A stretch of 64,000 nt of DNA, taken from assembly GCF_032118995.1 (NCBI RefSeq), contig NC_092650.1, forward strand, positions 15,126,501 to 15,190,500, written 5' to 3'. The notes below the pieces were generated by a model. That model was given only the letters and a program-made list of their open reading frames with translations. It was not told the DNA's origin and did not search any database. The DNA is from Asterias amurensis. Taxonomy: Eukaryota; Echinodermata; Asteroidea; Forcipulatida; Asteriidae. The translations under genes were made by a program, and so were the position numbers. This document shows, one piece after another, positions 1 through 11,913 of this stretch (its first letter is position 1; each line of letters begins with the position of its first letter).

Positions 1-287
1 CAACACATTGTGAGAAACGGCTCCCTCTGAAGTAACGTAGTTTTCGAGAAAGAAGCAATTTTCCACTAAAATATTTTTTTTTGATTTCGAGACCTCAGAA
101 TTAGATTTTGAGTTCTCGAAATCAAGCATCTAAAAGCACACAACTTCGTGCGACAAGGGTGTTTTTCTTCCATTATTATCTCGACGACCAATTGAGTTCA
201 ATAACAGGTTTGTTATTTTATGCATATAATAAATGAGATACACCAAGTGCGATGACAATACCAATAGTGTCCAGTGTCTTTAAGAAT
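1..287. repeat. TTTAAAGG-family MITE, partial (family 1)
   Basis: This is a partial copy of the most abundant repeat of the window, cut by the window start. Full copies are about 370-390 bp. They begin TTAAAGGCAGTGGACACT and end in the inverse, with an internal hairpin around CGAGACCTCA...TGAGGTCTCG. No coding capacity is visible. Confidence 0.85.
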
Positions 288-539
288 ACACTGAAAAATA
301 AACCCAAAGTAAATTTACATTATTCGTTTTGATATTATGATAAAGAAGAGCAAAGCATTACAAACATGTTCAACTATTAACAGCTGAGCGACAGGCAGGT
401 TGACTCTAGGCAATATCAGTTTGGTTTTTATTTTAGCCAGAAATGTTCGGTAAAGTTAGGTACAGGCACCACGCAAGGCAAGTCACAACTTTATTAAAAG
501 CGGAAGCCTAAATATCATATAAAGTTGTTGTTTTAGTTC

Positions 540-931
540 AGGGCCCAATTTCATAGAGCTGCCCAAACACAAAACTTTGCTAAAGCAAAAAAATCCTTGG
601 TTAGTAAAATCAGATTACCGGCCAAGACTCCACTCAATGGGGGACTTTTAAAACGCTTGGTGGCAGCAGACTTACCAGGTAAAAACCATTGTTCTCGGTA
701 ATGCGCGCATGCTCAGAACTACGTAAACAACGGAAATTTACCGGGTAAGTCTACTGCCACCTAGCGTTCCAAAGTCTCCCATTGTTATGCTAAGTTAACA
801 ACAGCTAAATACAAGTCACAAGCAATGTATATGGCATGAAATTTTTGCCATGAACATGTGAAAAATATTGAGCAAGCTATTTTCGTGCTTAAGCAAATTT
901 TTTGCTTAAGCAGGTCTATGAAATTGGGCCC
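540..931. repeat. MITE family 3 (GGGCCCAATTTCATAGAGC termini)
   Basis: The terminal inverted repeats read AGGGCCCAATTTCATAGAGC and the inverse. The interior is rich in AAGCAAAAA/TTTGCTTAAGC. This copy is interrupted by the family 2 MITE at 639-780. The inverted partner is at 33229-33477, and related copies lie at 2389-2840, 31799-32280 and 34786-35036. Confidence 0.8.
639..780. mobile_element. 142-bp MITE (family 2) in left arm only
   Basis: Terminal inverted repeats start GGGGGACTTTT and end AAAGTCTCCC. They are followed inward by GGTGGCAGCAGACTTACC and its inverse. The right arm (near 33370) has an uninterrupted site, so this copy inserted after the inverted duplication. Further copies lie at 53480-53563 (partial), 53684-53830 and 61299-61445. 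Confidence 0.8.
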
Positions 932-1103
932 TGACAACATCAACAAACGCCAAGAATAAGGGTGCTACAAATATTCATAGCATTATGTAACAATTAAAAG
1001 TTTACAAAAGTGAGTTTTACCTGCAACGTTATTTCTTGATTTGTGCTGTCTATAAGCAAAAGTTGCAAATTTGGAAAATCGTTATATTGTAATTTTTTTT
1101 TAA

Positions 1104-1477
1104 GACAGTGGACACTATTGGTGACTAGCCTTCACAGTTGGTGTATCTCAACATATGTATAAAATAACAAACCTGTGAAAATTTGAGCTCAATCGGTCAT
1201 CGAACTTGCGAGATAATAATGAAAGCAGAAAAAACACTTGTCACATGAAGTTGTGTGCGTTTAGATGGTTGATTTCGGGACCTCAAGTTCTAAACCTGAG
1301 GTCTCGAAATCAAATTCGTGGAAAATTACTGCTTTCTCGAAAACTATGGCACTTCACAGGTAGCCGTTTCTCACAATGTTTTATACCATCAACCTCTCCC
1401 CATCATTACTTGTCACAAAGAAAGGTTTTATGCTTAAAATTATTTTGTGAAATTACCAATAGTGTCCACTGCCTTTA
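1104..1477. repeat. Family 1 MITE, full length
   Basis: It starts TAAGACAGTGGACACTATT and ends AATAGTGTCCACTGCCTTTA, with the internal CGAGACCTCA hairpin. The inverted partner is at 32660-33047. No open frame of interest is present. Confidence 0.85.
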
Positions 1478-1592
1478 AATGGTTAATGACCGTCAACGAA
1501 GTCGAACACTATCGACCAGTGATGAACCTGTCACATACTAAGGAATTTGTCGTAGATATAAGATATGTATCAAATGCAGTTATTTGAGATTA

Positions 1593-2110
1593 TATTACAC
1601 CCAAGCAGATCCTTGCCATTTGATTGGAGGATTGTCCGTCACGTGATAGCAAATAAAATTACCATTGCACGCTGAGTCACTCACCGTGCTTTTTCGTTCC
1701 ATCCGAAATGTACCATTGCACGCTGCCAGCGTGCAATGGTACTTTTCAGATGGAACGAAAAAGCTGAGTAAAAACATCACTGCGTGCGCATCTTTGGTAA
1801 CGCAGCAGTGTTACTGCAAGGCATATTAAATAAATTACTAGCATTCGGCTTCTACAATTAAAAATTGTAGGCCTACGCTTTGTTTGTTTTGAAAGTTGTA
1901 TCTTTCAATCAAAATGACAAAGATCTACTTGAATGTTATATAAAACAAATAATGAATGTTTTTCATTCGTGCAATGGTGCGAATATGTTCATTCGTTGAA
2001 AGCTGGAATGTTCCATTCAACTCGGCTCCGCCTCGTTGAATAGAACATTCCATCTTTCAACTCATGAACATATTCGCACCATTGCACTCATAAACATTCA
2101 TTATGTGTAT
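1593..2110. mobile_element. 518-bp insertion with ATTA target duplication
   Basis: Comparison with the empty right-arm site (near 32550) shows a 518-bp insertion bounded by ATTA at 1589-1592 and 2111-2114; the empty site has one ATTA. Inside are two large hairpins. One is at 1689-1763, with arms around GTACCATTGCACGCTG. The other is at 1950-2101, with arms around GAATATGTTCATTCGTTGAA. No protein is encoded, so this is a non-autonomous foldback-type element of unknown superfamily. Confidence 0.75.
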
Positions 2111-2947
2111 ATTAACTTGAAAATTAGTGAGAATAAATTTTACTGCGGTGGCAATATGGTTGTACTAAGTTTAGAGGGAATTTCTCACTCAATATTATGA
2201 AAAGAGTTCAGACTTAAAGCCTTTTATTGGCCATAATTTGTTTTATGAAAGCACAACAAATTGTTCAAAAAGGGTCGTTTTTTCTTGAATTATTCTCTTG
2301 CAGCTTCGATGACCATTGAGTCGATATTTTCACAGGTTTGTTACTATGCATAATGTTGAGATACACTAAGTGGGAATCTGGGTCCAATTTCACAAAAATT
2401 TCCTTAGCATGAAATATTTGCCTTGATAGAAACAGGATTACCACCCAAATTTCCACGTGATTTTTAGGATAAGCAAACAACAGCTGATTACCAGTAACAA
2501 GCAATATGCAACAAATGGAAATTTTGTTGGTAATCCTAGCTGTTTTTATCAAGGAAGTACAATTAACTACGATCCTATAAGCTAAAGTAGTAGTCCAAGT
2601 CTATTTTCTACATCATCCGCCCTGGTAATAGTTAAAAGCAGGACAGTTCTTTTCCGAACTTAGAAGTCTCCCGAACCCCCGAATATCTACTCTGCGGTAG
2701 TAGAATAAAGCAAGACAGTTCTCTAAGAACAAACTCTACCTGGCAAGTAGATACACACATGGTGTTATCGCAAACCAAATATACAAGAAATTTCGTGCTA
2801 AGCAATTTTTTTGTGCTTAGCAGCTCTATGAAATTGTGCCCAGGTCTTTGACAATTACCAAAGGTGATAGGTCTTTGTTGAGTGTATTCGTTTATGTGGA
2901 CATGTCGGGGTACCGTATGCACATGAAGGCAACTTCGGTAGTGTGTG

Positions 2948-3199
2948 TACAGAGCCCAATTGCATGGCTCTGCTTACCGTAAGCATAGAATCGGCGCTTA
3001 CGGAAGCAGGAAATTCTGTGCTTACGGCAAGCGTATTTCACGGGTTAGCGGCGAATTTTGGCTTCTGCGCGTGCGTACTTCACATTAGGTATTCTACGCT
3101 TACAAGGCCAGCGCAGAAATTCGGCGCTTCACGTAAGCGGGGAATCGTGTTCGTAAGCGCAGAATTCGGCGGTAAGCAGAGCCATGAAATCGGGCCCAG
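2948..3199. repeat. Inverted-repeat element with GCTTACG-rich interior
   Basis: Termini read GAGCCCAATTGCATGGCTC and, inverted, GAGCCATGAAATCGGGCC. The interior is a run of variants of GCGCTTACGG and its complement, so it can fold on itself extensively. The inverted partner is at 31446-31697. It is related in layout to MITE family 3. Confidence 0.7.
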
Positions 3200-3442
3200 T
3201 ACATATACATTGTACAGTACACTGAAAATTCCAAAGGTAGGCCATACATGTTAAACATGGTCTTCTCATCCCGTTCCGACCCCGTGGATCTGTCATTGCT
3301 GGAGCTAATGACTCCGAAATTTTCCACAAAAACGCCAGTCAAAATTGAGTAAATTTATTACAAAACACTACACTGTTGTATGGGCGCATGGCCATTTTAA
3401 AATGTGCGCGGTGCGTTTTTTTTTTTTTTTATGCCAATGCCT

Positions 3443-3828
3443 TTAAAGGGAAGGTATACGTTTGGTAATGTTTCAAAACAAGTATTAACTTAAAAACTGA
3501 CTCGGTATTACAAGCATTGGAGAGCTGTTGATAATATAAAACATCGTTGGAAACGACTCCCTCTAAGTAACGTAGTTTTTGAGAAAGGGGCAATTTTTCA
3601 CTAAAATAATAAAAGACTTCTGCCTAGAACTCTTCTATTACTATCTGGCTGAAAGCACACATTCAAATTCGTCCAACAAGGGTGTTTTTTCTTTCATAAT
3701 TTTCTCGCAACTTTGATCACCAAAATGAGCCCAAGTTTTCACAGGTTTGTTGTTTTATGCTTACGGTGGGATACACCAAGTGAGAACACTGGTCTTTGAC
3801 AATTACCAAACGTGTACAGGACCTTTAA
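3443..3828. repeat. Family 1-like MITE overlapping the HNMT copy A stop codon
   Basis: This is a variant of family 1 with termini TTAAAGGGAAGGTATACG and, inverted, TTAAAGGTCCTGTACACG. Its terminal TTAA contains the TAA stop of HNMT copy A (3825-3827). The same junction is present in copy B (element 30855-31198) and copy D (element ending at 40199). Confidence 0.8.
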
Positions 3829-6800
3829 TTAGACGGCTTCGTAACGATAACTGTCTCCCAATCAATACTCATGAGGATTTTACTCCCGTCTTTCTTAGAG
3901 CACTCACTGCTGGCCATGTACTCTATCACCTCCTTATATTTGGACGCTGATGCCGTCTTCTTGAATTCACTCACTTGAAGACAGAAATCAAGCAAGAGAT
4001 CCCCGTCCTCGGATGTCTCGTCAAAGCATTTAGTGATCTCCATTTCACAAGGGTATCGACTCTGGACATAGGGGATGTCATGGCGATCAAACGAGCTAAG
4101 CATGTCATGTGAGCAACGCTTACACAAGTCGGATGTACGACTCCAAAACTTCCACATACCACATAGGTCTGAAAGAGAAAACAATACATACCGAGTCTTA
4201 TATTGTTTTTATTTGAAAAAGTGTTACGGGGCTTTATACACAACAAATTAAAGATGCTATGTCAGATTTTTGGCCCCAAACATTAAAAAATAGAATTTTT
4301 TGAGTGAATGGTATTTCAAAGAGTATCACCCGCTCTAACGAAAAAAAGTTTAACTTTTACTTTTAATGTTCAGGAACCATGAAAAAAATTGAAAACGTTT
4401 CTTATAAAACACATAAGAATTGGTCACGTGATATATTGTCGGGATCCCGACAAAAACTCATTTTGAGCACTTTTTTTCACTGCTACTAATAATTGGCAGA
4501 CTTTTTTTAGCAATGGCTCAAATGAAAGCTTGTAACTTTCTCGACCACCATCAAAATACCTATTTAATTTTAAATCAAAATTTAAGGGTCAAATCAGCCA
4601 AAAATCTGACACAGCCTCGTTAACCTACATCCGTTTTCACGAAATGCTAGGATTAATCCTAGCCCTGGCGGCCTTACACTTTCGTTTTGTACTACAGTGA
4701 CGTCCTGGACATCAGGGTACATTTCTGGGGCGGAAAATTTTCACAGCTTCATAACTCAAATCTTACCTGCAACAAGCCACAAATTTCAACAGATTCACAT
4801 TCTATGGCGGCATACATTTTTCTGCGGTGGGTTTTGGTCCTCATATATTCCTCACAAATCCGTCATTTTCGTGAAATAATGCAGCTCCAACGTTAAAAAA
4901 TTCCTGTTTCGATCGTTTTCTCACAGTGTTGTCTGTTGTCGTGCGTACGAGTATACATTCGCGTGCAAGACGCATGATGCAAGCTTAGACGCATGAGTTC
5001 TCGGTCACCGTATCTTGACTGCACAGCTTTAACACGCAACACAATTCAAAATTTGCGCGTCGTGCGTGCGTCTTGCGTACACACGGCAGACTGTGAGAGG
5101 AGTACGAACAAAAATGGGAATTCCTTAACGTTGGGAGCTGCATTATTTCATGAAATTGACGGATTTGTGAAAAATAACTTACGATCAAAACCCACCGCAG
5201 AAAAACATATGCTGCCATGGAATGTGAATCTGTTGAAATTGGTGCTTTCTTGCAGGTAAGATTTAAGTTCTGAAGCTGTGAAATTTTTCCGCCCCAGAGA
5301 CGGGCCTCAATAGTTAGGACTCTGTTCCTGTGTACAGAGAAAGAGTCCGAATAGATGGAGTGCAATACGCGTCCACGACCGCCATCTTTGAAGTATTAAC
5401 AAAGGACAAGTGCATGCTCAGCAGTGCGTACACGCGTGCAATTTTCCCCAACCCATTATAGAATTATAATAACTAGATCGGCCGCGCGTACATACGCGCC
5501 ATTGCCTGTGTATAACAAGTTTTTGGTTCGCCATGGACGCGGTAAAAATTTACGTTCGAAAGGTTGCGCGCGAAAATGAACACGGGAGATAGGCATTTGA
5601 CACGCTAAATGTCACGTGCTGACGGCAAAAAGTCACGTGCTGACGGCAACGCACAGCGAATGTACACGGGAGATAAGCAATGGCGGCCCACATGCAAGAT
5701 CCCGCGTTTGTACGCGTGGCCGATCTAGTTGTTCTATTCTACATGTATATACCTATGCCCAACCTCGCTACAATGGTCAGCGCGCCGTATCACGCTAGCT
5801 CTGCGTACGTCTATGATCGAGCAAGGCATGCTGGGGAAAAATGGCGTGGCGAGATCGATCACCCCTGGGAACGAGGTTGAAGGAAAGATGGCGGCCGATG
5901 ACGTGTGTAGACCTTTCTTTTGCAACGTCTCAGCCCGAGTTTTTGCCAACCCTGGTTGAAAAACTATGGAAAGCAATGAATGCAAATCAAAAAAAGATCG
6001 CTACTGTTGGTTACAATGTACAAAAAAGTTCAAACATTGTGCTGACTTTGTTGAAAACAAATAAATTAAGGGAGGTACTCCATTGGTAGCAATGCAGGCG
6101 GCGTTATCACTCTAAGTCGTGGCACTTCAGTTGGTTTCTCCGGTTCCCATCGCAGATAGCGGTCTCCTTGTGTTAGTACTTTATATTAACGGAAAGTTTG
6201 CAGATATTGTGAACTTGATTAAAACAACTGTTTATGCGATTGAGTGTTTTACAAACATTCGGCTGTCCATGCCAACCAAGGCGGTTTGTTTAATCAATAA
6301 AAGAAAGGTCTATCCATCTATTATAGGACGAGTAACTCGTCCTAAGGTCGTCTACGGAAACCAAACTTAACTCGTCCTTAAAGTCCTAAGGTTAATCCTA
6401 ATTTAATAGACATAAGCATAAATTAAGTCTTGAGTGGCCACAGGGCTATAGGTCGTTTATCCGCTGATTTTTTTACAACATAGGCTGGTCTGCTGTCTCC
6501 TCAAAGGAATTCCATATTCGCTCGCACATTCTTGTGTGTTTACCTGATATGAGCATCGAAATCAATATGCCACCAGGTTCCAGGAGATCGTACAGATACA
6601 TCAAGGAACTGTCTATGTCCTCAACGTCGTACAGGGAGTGAATAGCGCTGATGAAATGAAACTTGGTTCCAACTCCGTCAGTATCTCTGTATTGTTCAAG
6701 GGTTTGCTGTCGCCAGTCAAACTTCACACCTTGTAGTTCGTGTCCCTTGGTTTGAACCAGTGCCTTGTACTTGATGATTTGATCTTCATCTGGTTCAACT

Positions 6801-7302
6801 ACACGATTAGTGATGATCGGATATTTCTTCAGTAGTGCGGTCAAAAATGGAAACTCCGTTTTTCCTGTGAATAGTTACAAAAAATAGCATATAATTATTG
6901 CGCGGGTCATTAAAATGATACTTATTATTTCTTGCAATTTATTACATTTACCATTAAATTCAACATTAATGATGGATTTGTTATGATGAGAAAACCACCT
7001 TGTTCGACTGACAGTATTCGATATGGATTTTGAGGCACTGTATGGTGAGGTATCAATGTTTTGTGGTAACACCATGTGTATATTTATTATCTACTTGCCG
7101 GAATGCCGGTTAGAATATGTTTTTTTTTAAGAGAGACAACTTGTCTTGTACAACTCTACTACCACGGAGTAGATTTTCGGAATTCGGGGGACTTCTCAAT
7201 TCTGAAAAAAAACTATCATGTTATCTAACTTAACTAGGGCCTACTTTAATAGGCGGAAGGCAGAAAAACGGCTGGGAATTTACATTAGATTTGGATCGAG
7301 GG

Positions 7303-7387
<85 letters not shown>

Positions 7388-7808
7388 CATTGTTACTGTT
7401 ACTGTTACTGTGACTGTGACTGTGACTGTGACTGTGACTGTGACTGTGACTGTGACTGTGACTGTGACTGTGACTGTGGCTGTGGCTGTGGCTGTGGCTG
7501 TGGCTGTGGCTGTGGCTGTGGCTGTGGCTGTGGCTGTGGCTGTGGCTGTGGCTGTGGCTGTGGCTGTGGCTGTGGCTGTGGCTGTGGCTGTGGCTGTGGC
7601 TGTGGCTGTGGCTGTGGCTGTGGCTGTGGCTGTGGCTGTGGCTGTGGCTGTGGCTGTGGCTGTGGCTGTGGCTGTGGCTGTGGCTGTGGCTGTGGCTGTG
7701 GCTGTGGCTGTGGCTGTGGCTGTGGCTGTGGCTGTGGCTGTGGCTGTGGCTGTGGCTGTGGCTGTGGCTGTGGCTGTGGCTGTGGCTGTGGCTGTGGCTG
7801 TGGCTGTG

Positions 7809-7848
<40 letters not shown>

Positions 7849-7849
7849 A

Positions 7850-7919
<70 letters not shown>

Positions 7920-9225
7920 ATTAATTGCAATTGCAATTGCAATTGCAATTGCTATTGCTATTGCTATTGCTATTGCTATTGCTATTGCTATTGCTATTGC
8001 TATTGCTATTGCTATTGCTATTGCTATTGCTATTGCTATTGCTATTGCTATTGCTATTGCTATTGCTATTGCTATTGCTATTGCTATTGCTATTGCTATT
8101 GCTATTGCTATTGCTATTGCTATTGCTATTGCTATTGCTATTGCTATTGCTATTGCTATTGCTATTGCTATTGCTATTGCTATTGCTATTGCTATTGCTA
8201 TTGCTATTGCTATTGCTATTGCTATTGCTATTGCTATTGCTATTGCTATTGCTATTGCTATTGCTATTGCTATTGCTATTGTTATTATTATTGTTATTGT
8301 TATTATTTCATTTTATCACAGCATATTATTATTATTATTATTACTACTGCTACTGCTACTGCTACTGCTACTGCTACTGCTACTGCTACTGCTACTGCTA
8401 CTGCTACTGCTACTGTTACTGTAATTGTTATTATTATTTTTATTATTATTATTATTATTATATTATTACTATTATTATTATTGTCGTCGTCGTCGTCGTC
8501 GCAGTCCCCGTCCCCGTCGCCGTCGCCGTCGCCGTCCCCGTCGCCGTCGCCGTCGTCGTCGTCGTCGTCGTTGTTGTTAATATTTCGGTCTCAACGTCTC
8601 GTCTAGCTTGCTTCTAAGCAGAGATTGTTACCCAATAATCTGCTCGCAAGAATGCTGTGTTCGTTTTTCACCACCTGAACGTATACACAAACTCTCCGGT
8701 TGTTTTATGCAAGGTAATTATTAGGTTGTGATCATCATAGTTTAATCGAAATTATCCTGTCAAGGCTGGGTTGTTTTTTTTGTTTTTTCTTTTTTAAATA
8801 GCGGCCTATTTCTTTTTTACTCAACACTTAATGGCCAAGTTTGACTAATTTCGAGTTTTTAGTGCAATTGAACTCACGGGCATTAATTCGTGGAGGATGC
8901 TAATATAAAATATAAAAAACTGTGCGGATTAAAATTTATATCTGGGTTTCGAGATTCATATGTTTTTGGTTTTTTTTAAATCCAGGTTGTTATTGCAGCG
9001 AATGATTTGAAATACTGCCTTACCAGATCCACTGCCTACTCCTAAGACACGGAGCTCATTGTCTTGGTCCAAGTTTGGGAGATGAGGGACGATCTTGTCT
9101 AGCACCGTCTTGGTACAAGTGTCCTGATGTTCGTACTTGGCAGAGTACACAACGAAAGTCTCATACGCCTTGAAGTAGCGGTCCCGGTTGGTAAACAAAC
9201 GCATCATGGGCTTAGAAGCTGCCAT
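3825..9225 (-). CDS. Histamine N-methyltransferase-like protein, copy A
   Basis: Predicted SAM-dependent methyltransferase of the HNMT family, which in vertebrates transfers a methyl group to the imidazole of histamine in the cytosol. Exons on the minus strand are 9225-9024, 6864-6544 and 4168-3825. Introns follow GT-AG and both are in phase 1, giving 867 nt and 288 residues without a stop. Seen: the Gly-rich SAM motif GVGSGSG, the VVEP segment whose Glu binds the cofactor in human HNMT, and EHQ matching the histamine-contacting Glu28 region. Oddities against copy B: one Leu codon is missing in exon 1, Glu becomes Lys just after the Gly motif, six codons are missing in exon 3, and the Asn aligned to human Asn283 is Ile. 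Intron 1 carries the 1.3-kb microsatellite and intron 2 carries a foldback insertion. It may be functional or an early pseudogene. Confidence 0.82.
4380..5745. mobile_element. Foldback insertion in intron 2 of HNMT copy A
   Basis: This stretch is present in the left arm and absent from the matching intron of copy B (near 30270). It contains two inverted arms of about 200 bp, roughly 4724-4925 and 5085-5297. Both carry CTGGGGCGGAAAA, TTTCAACAGATTCACATTC and TTTTTCTGCGGTGGGTTTTG. A 160-bp spacer separates them. No transposase is seen. Confidence 0.7.
7306..8580. repeat. Mosaic tri/hexanucleotide microsatellite in intron 1 of copy A
   Basis: In order on the plus strand it reads (TTA)n, (CTGTTA), (CTGTGA)n, (CTGTGG)n, (CTGTTG)n, (TTG)n, (AATTGC)n, (TATTGC)n, a short break near 8310-8325, (TTA)n, (TACTGC)n, (TTA)n, then (GTC)n with CCCGTC and GCCGTC variants. 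Each block differs from its neighbour by about one base in the hexamer. The long open frames across it are low-complexity artefacts. Copy D and right-arm copy B have almost none of it at the same intron position. Confidence 0.97.
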
Positions 9226-9499
9226 AATGTCTACCCTTGTACTCCCCGATGCAACTTGCTGTCAAAAGAAAATACTCCTCAATAGTTCGTTATAACTATA
9301 GTTCATGACTTTAATAGTGCAAGTCAAATCAACAATGGTTCCCTTTTTGGTATGTTATTAGTAGTATGAGTGGCGTATATGACCTCCTTTTTATGAGGAG
9401 GGTCATGACCCTCAGTCATTAGGGTCTTCGAGCCACTCTAGCAGACTTTGGACTGGGTTTCTCGATTGCTGTGTAAGGGGTGTACTTGTCTAGAAAAAT

Positions 9500-9600
9500 G
9501 GTTGTTTGTTTGTTTGTTTGTTTGTTTGTTTGTTTGTTTGTTTGTTCGTTCGTTCGTTCGTTCGTTCGTTCGTTCGTTTGTTTGTTTGTTTGTTTGTTTG
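9500..9600. repeat. (TTTG)n/(TTCG)n microsatellite
   Basis: A TTTG tract is interrupted in the middle by a TTCG tract and then returns to TTTG. The right-arm counterpart near 27860-27900 is a shorter TTTG-type tract without the TTCG block. Confidence 0.95.
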
Positions 9601-10842
9601 TATTGTTCTCAGCTAACAATGGTTAAAAGAAGTACATGGGTCTTTCTCGATGCAGATAACTCGTTTCAGAATCACCCCTCGGTCAGGAGTGACGTGTCTG
9701 CCAGTTGTTTTGAACGTGTTCGAACTTGCTCTCAGTTGCCGGACCGACAACCGAGCGGAAGGCCCAATTATATGGACGTGGCCTACGTTTCTGTGTTGCG
9801 GTTCGATTAAGTGTTTCCTTTTTCTTTTCTCAAAAATAAAACGGTTCTGTTGGAATGCCGCCACAAACCATTATTTGAGTCTAATAATTGTTATTTATGT
9901 TTACTCTTTGTATAATATGCATCCCCAAATCGGCTTTTTGACAAACATGTTTGCATTTTTAATAAACCAAATAATAATAATAATAATAATAATAATACAC
10001 CCTTGGTTTTTTTTTTTTTTTTTTTTTTTTAGGTTTAAATATTGTGTACATTACAGTAATAGTATCATAATTGAATATAATTAAATACTTTATTGGAAAA
10101 TACGAAGAGAGGGTAACGATTTTACAGAAGCAATTTAGCGTTGCAACCAAAGACCGACGATATATAAACAAGGTCGTGTTTTATTTTATTTTATATATAT
10201 ATTACACATACAATGATTTAAACTTTTGACGACAACACCGGTGATCTACACTACTTTTCATAAATAAGAGCCCCAAAGTGTGGGTACAACCGAGTTAGCC
10301 ATCGAGAAAAATGATTAAATGTTAGTTTGTTTTGCATTTACACCCCCCCTTTTTTGGGGGGGGGGTAGGCCTAAGCATTTTGCAATACAACAGATAATGT
10401 TCTATGCGTACGTTTCTGTACGGTGCATATCCAGGATATAGGTCTCTGCAAACGATCAAATTTCCATCGTTCTCTACAAAGATTAAACGTTAAATAGTTA
10501 TGGTACCATAATAGAATCTAATAATTACTGTCCTAATCTGTAATTGCCAGTGGCCTTTACTTCGTATACAAACAAAAAGACCGGTGCATGGTTTACATGA
10601 AAACCTCAATGACCCTTGATCACTTAGCCTCATCTGGTAGTTAATAGATGACGTCACAACTGAAATGGTCTACCAGCCAAACGTGCCAGTTCTTGTTCCC
10701 CATACAGTGGAGCTATCTTTGTTTTCTATAACTCCAAGCTATAATCATGTACCACAATCACTCGGATACGGTATTATGTTTGTGTTTATTTAATTATAGA
10801 TACTTAATTAATTAATTATGTATTTACTCATCTTATTATTAT

Positions 10843-10877
10843 TAGCTGTTTCGTAGCGAAGCGCAGCGAAACAGCTA
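10843..10877. repeat. Short perfect hairpin
   Basis: Arms TAGCTGTTTCG and CGAAACAGCTA (11 bp) flank a 13-base loop. It sits at the start of a stretch containing TGACGTCA-type palindromes (around 11030-11055), probably part of another dispersed repeat. Confidence 0.6.
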
Positions 10878-11178
10878 TTGTTTTTGTTCGTTTTTTTATT
10901 TGGTTGTTTCAGGATTATTCAGTACTCGCATTCTTTTGCATGGTGCCTTAAGAGCAATTGCAATGAAACTTTCAGTGATGAAGGGCATTGGTGCAAGGAG
11001 GGTCCTAAACAAAATTCGCCATGATGACGTCATCACCAGTCACGTGACGTCATCTTAAAGGTGTTTTATTTAAATCTTTGAAAATCTATATCAAATGAAC
11101 CACAAGAGACCGTAGATTTCTGTTAACGGGATTGGGTTGGGATAAATTAGGTCTTCATTTTATTTTGTGTGCGTGACC

Positions 11179-11913
11179 TCACATGACCTCTACTTCCGGT
11201 CGAAACGGGCCAAAAACGAAAGTGCCCTGTAACTCAAAAGTGGTAAAAGTTACGAAATTTTTTTCTCCGCGATAAAAGTGTCTAGCAAGGGTGGGCAATT
11301 CAAAAACAGTATTAATGACGTCATAAATTGCAAAATCGTCATCATCAGTTGATTCATCACTATAGTTTTCACAGAATCCCTCCTCCTCCTCCTCCACTTC
11401 TTCGCTTTCATAAATCTTATCATGTGCCGATTCACCACTATCGTCTTCAAGGAACTCCTCCTCCTCCTCATTTTCATGGCCATCATCATCTATTAGTCCA
11501 TCACTATCATCATCTTCACGGTAGTCCCCTTCTTCCATCACGTCTTCATTTTCAAAATCATCATCATCTGTTGATTCATCACTATCGTCTTCATGAAGCG
11601 CCTCCCACTCCACCGCCTCGTCTTCAAAATCCTCCCCTTCAGTGGATTCGCCACTATCACCTTCGAGGAGGTCCCCCTCCTCCTCCTCCTCCTTATGATT
11701 TTGAAGGTGTTTCTTCAAATTGTTTGAAGTGGAAAACACCTTATCACAAATAGGACAAGCTTTCGGTTGGCTTCCGATACTGGGGTTCTTGTGTGTCTGT
11801 CGGTGTCGTTTCATATTGTCGCTACGCGAAAAGCTCTTCTCACAAATCGGACACGAGACCTTACCTGTACGGGTCTTAGCAAAGGGTTTAGACGCTTCGA
11901 CTTCATTTTTATA
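11179..11913 (-). CDS. C2H2 zinc-finger protein, 3' exon or fragment with acidic tail
   Basis: The frame is open from just after a stop at 11914-11916 to a stop at 11179. It encodes two C2H2 fingers. The first has CPIC, then FSRSDN and a HRQTH end. The second has CPIC, then FSTSNN and a HLQNH end. A long Glu/Asp-rich tail of about 130 residues follows, made of imperfect repeats around DDSGES/DDSDES. Fingers of this type usually bind DNA. No start codon precedes the first finger in frame, so this is either a terminal exon whose upstream exons are not recognised or a truncated copy. The adjacent upstream sequence is repeated inverted at 12120-12240. Function is not assigned. Confidence 0.55.
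   Translation of the reverse strand, partial: YKNEVEASKPFAKTRTGKVSCPICEKSFSRSDNMKRHRQTHKNPSIGSQPKACPICDKVFSTSNNLKKHLQNHKEEEEEGDLLEGDSGESTEGEDFEDEAVEWEALHEDDSDESTDDDDFENEDVMEEGDYREDDDSDGLIDDDGHENEEEEEFLEDDSGESAHDKIYESEEVEEEEEGFCENYSDESTDDDDFAIYDVINTVFELPTLARHFYRGEKNFVTFTTFELQGTFVFGPFRPEVEVM

Larger units (their letters stand above)
1..10375. repeat. Left arm of large inverted duplication
   Basis: Reverse-complement similarity to about 25688-34084 runs through the HNMT-like gene and its flanks. Matching landmarks are exons 1-3 of the gene, the paired MITEs, the block at 9617-9800 (against 27465-27640) and the edge at the sequence TAGGCCTA near 10370. The arm continues to base 1, so its outer end may lie outside the window. 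The arms differ by indels: microsatellites and several transposon insertions present in only one arm. Confidence 0.9.

Noticed and set aside
2943-3254. Open frames across the GCTTACG-rich element
   Set aside because: They arise from imperfect internal repeats and are present on both strands.
7218-8617. Very long open frames over the microsatellite
   Set aside because: They are translations of tri- and hexanucleotide repeats in several frames at once and carry no non-repeat protein sequence.
11328-11753. Pro/His-rich open frame on the plus strand
   Set aside because: It is the antisense of the acidic tail of the zinc-finger frame.
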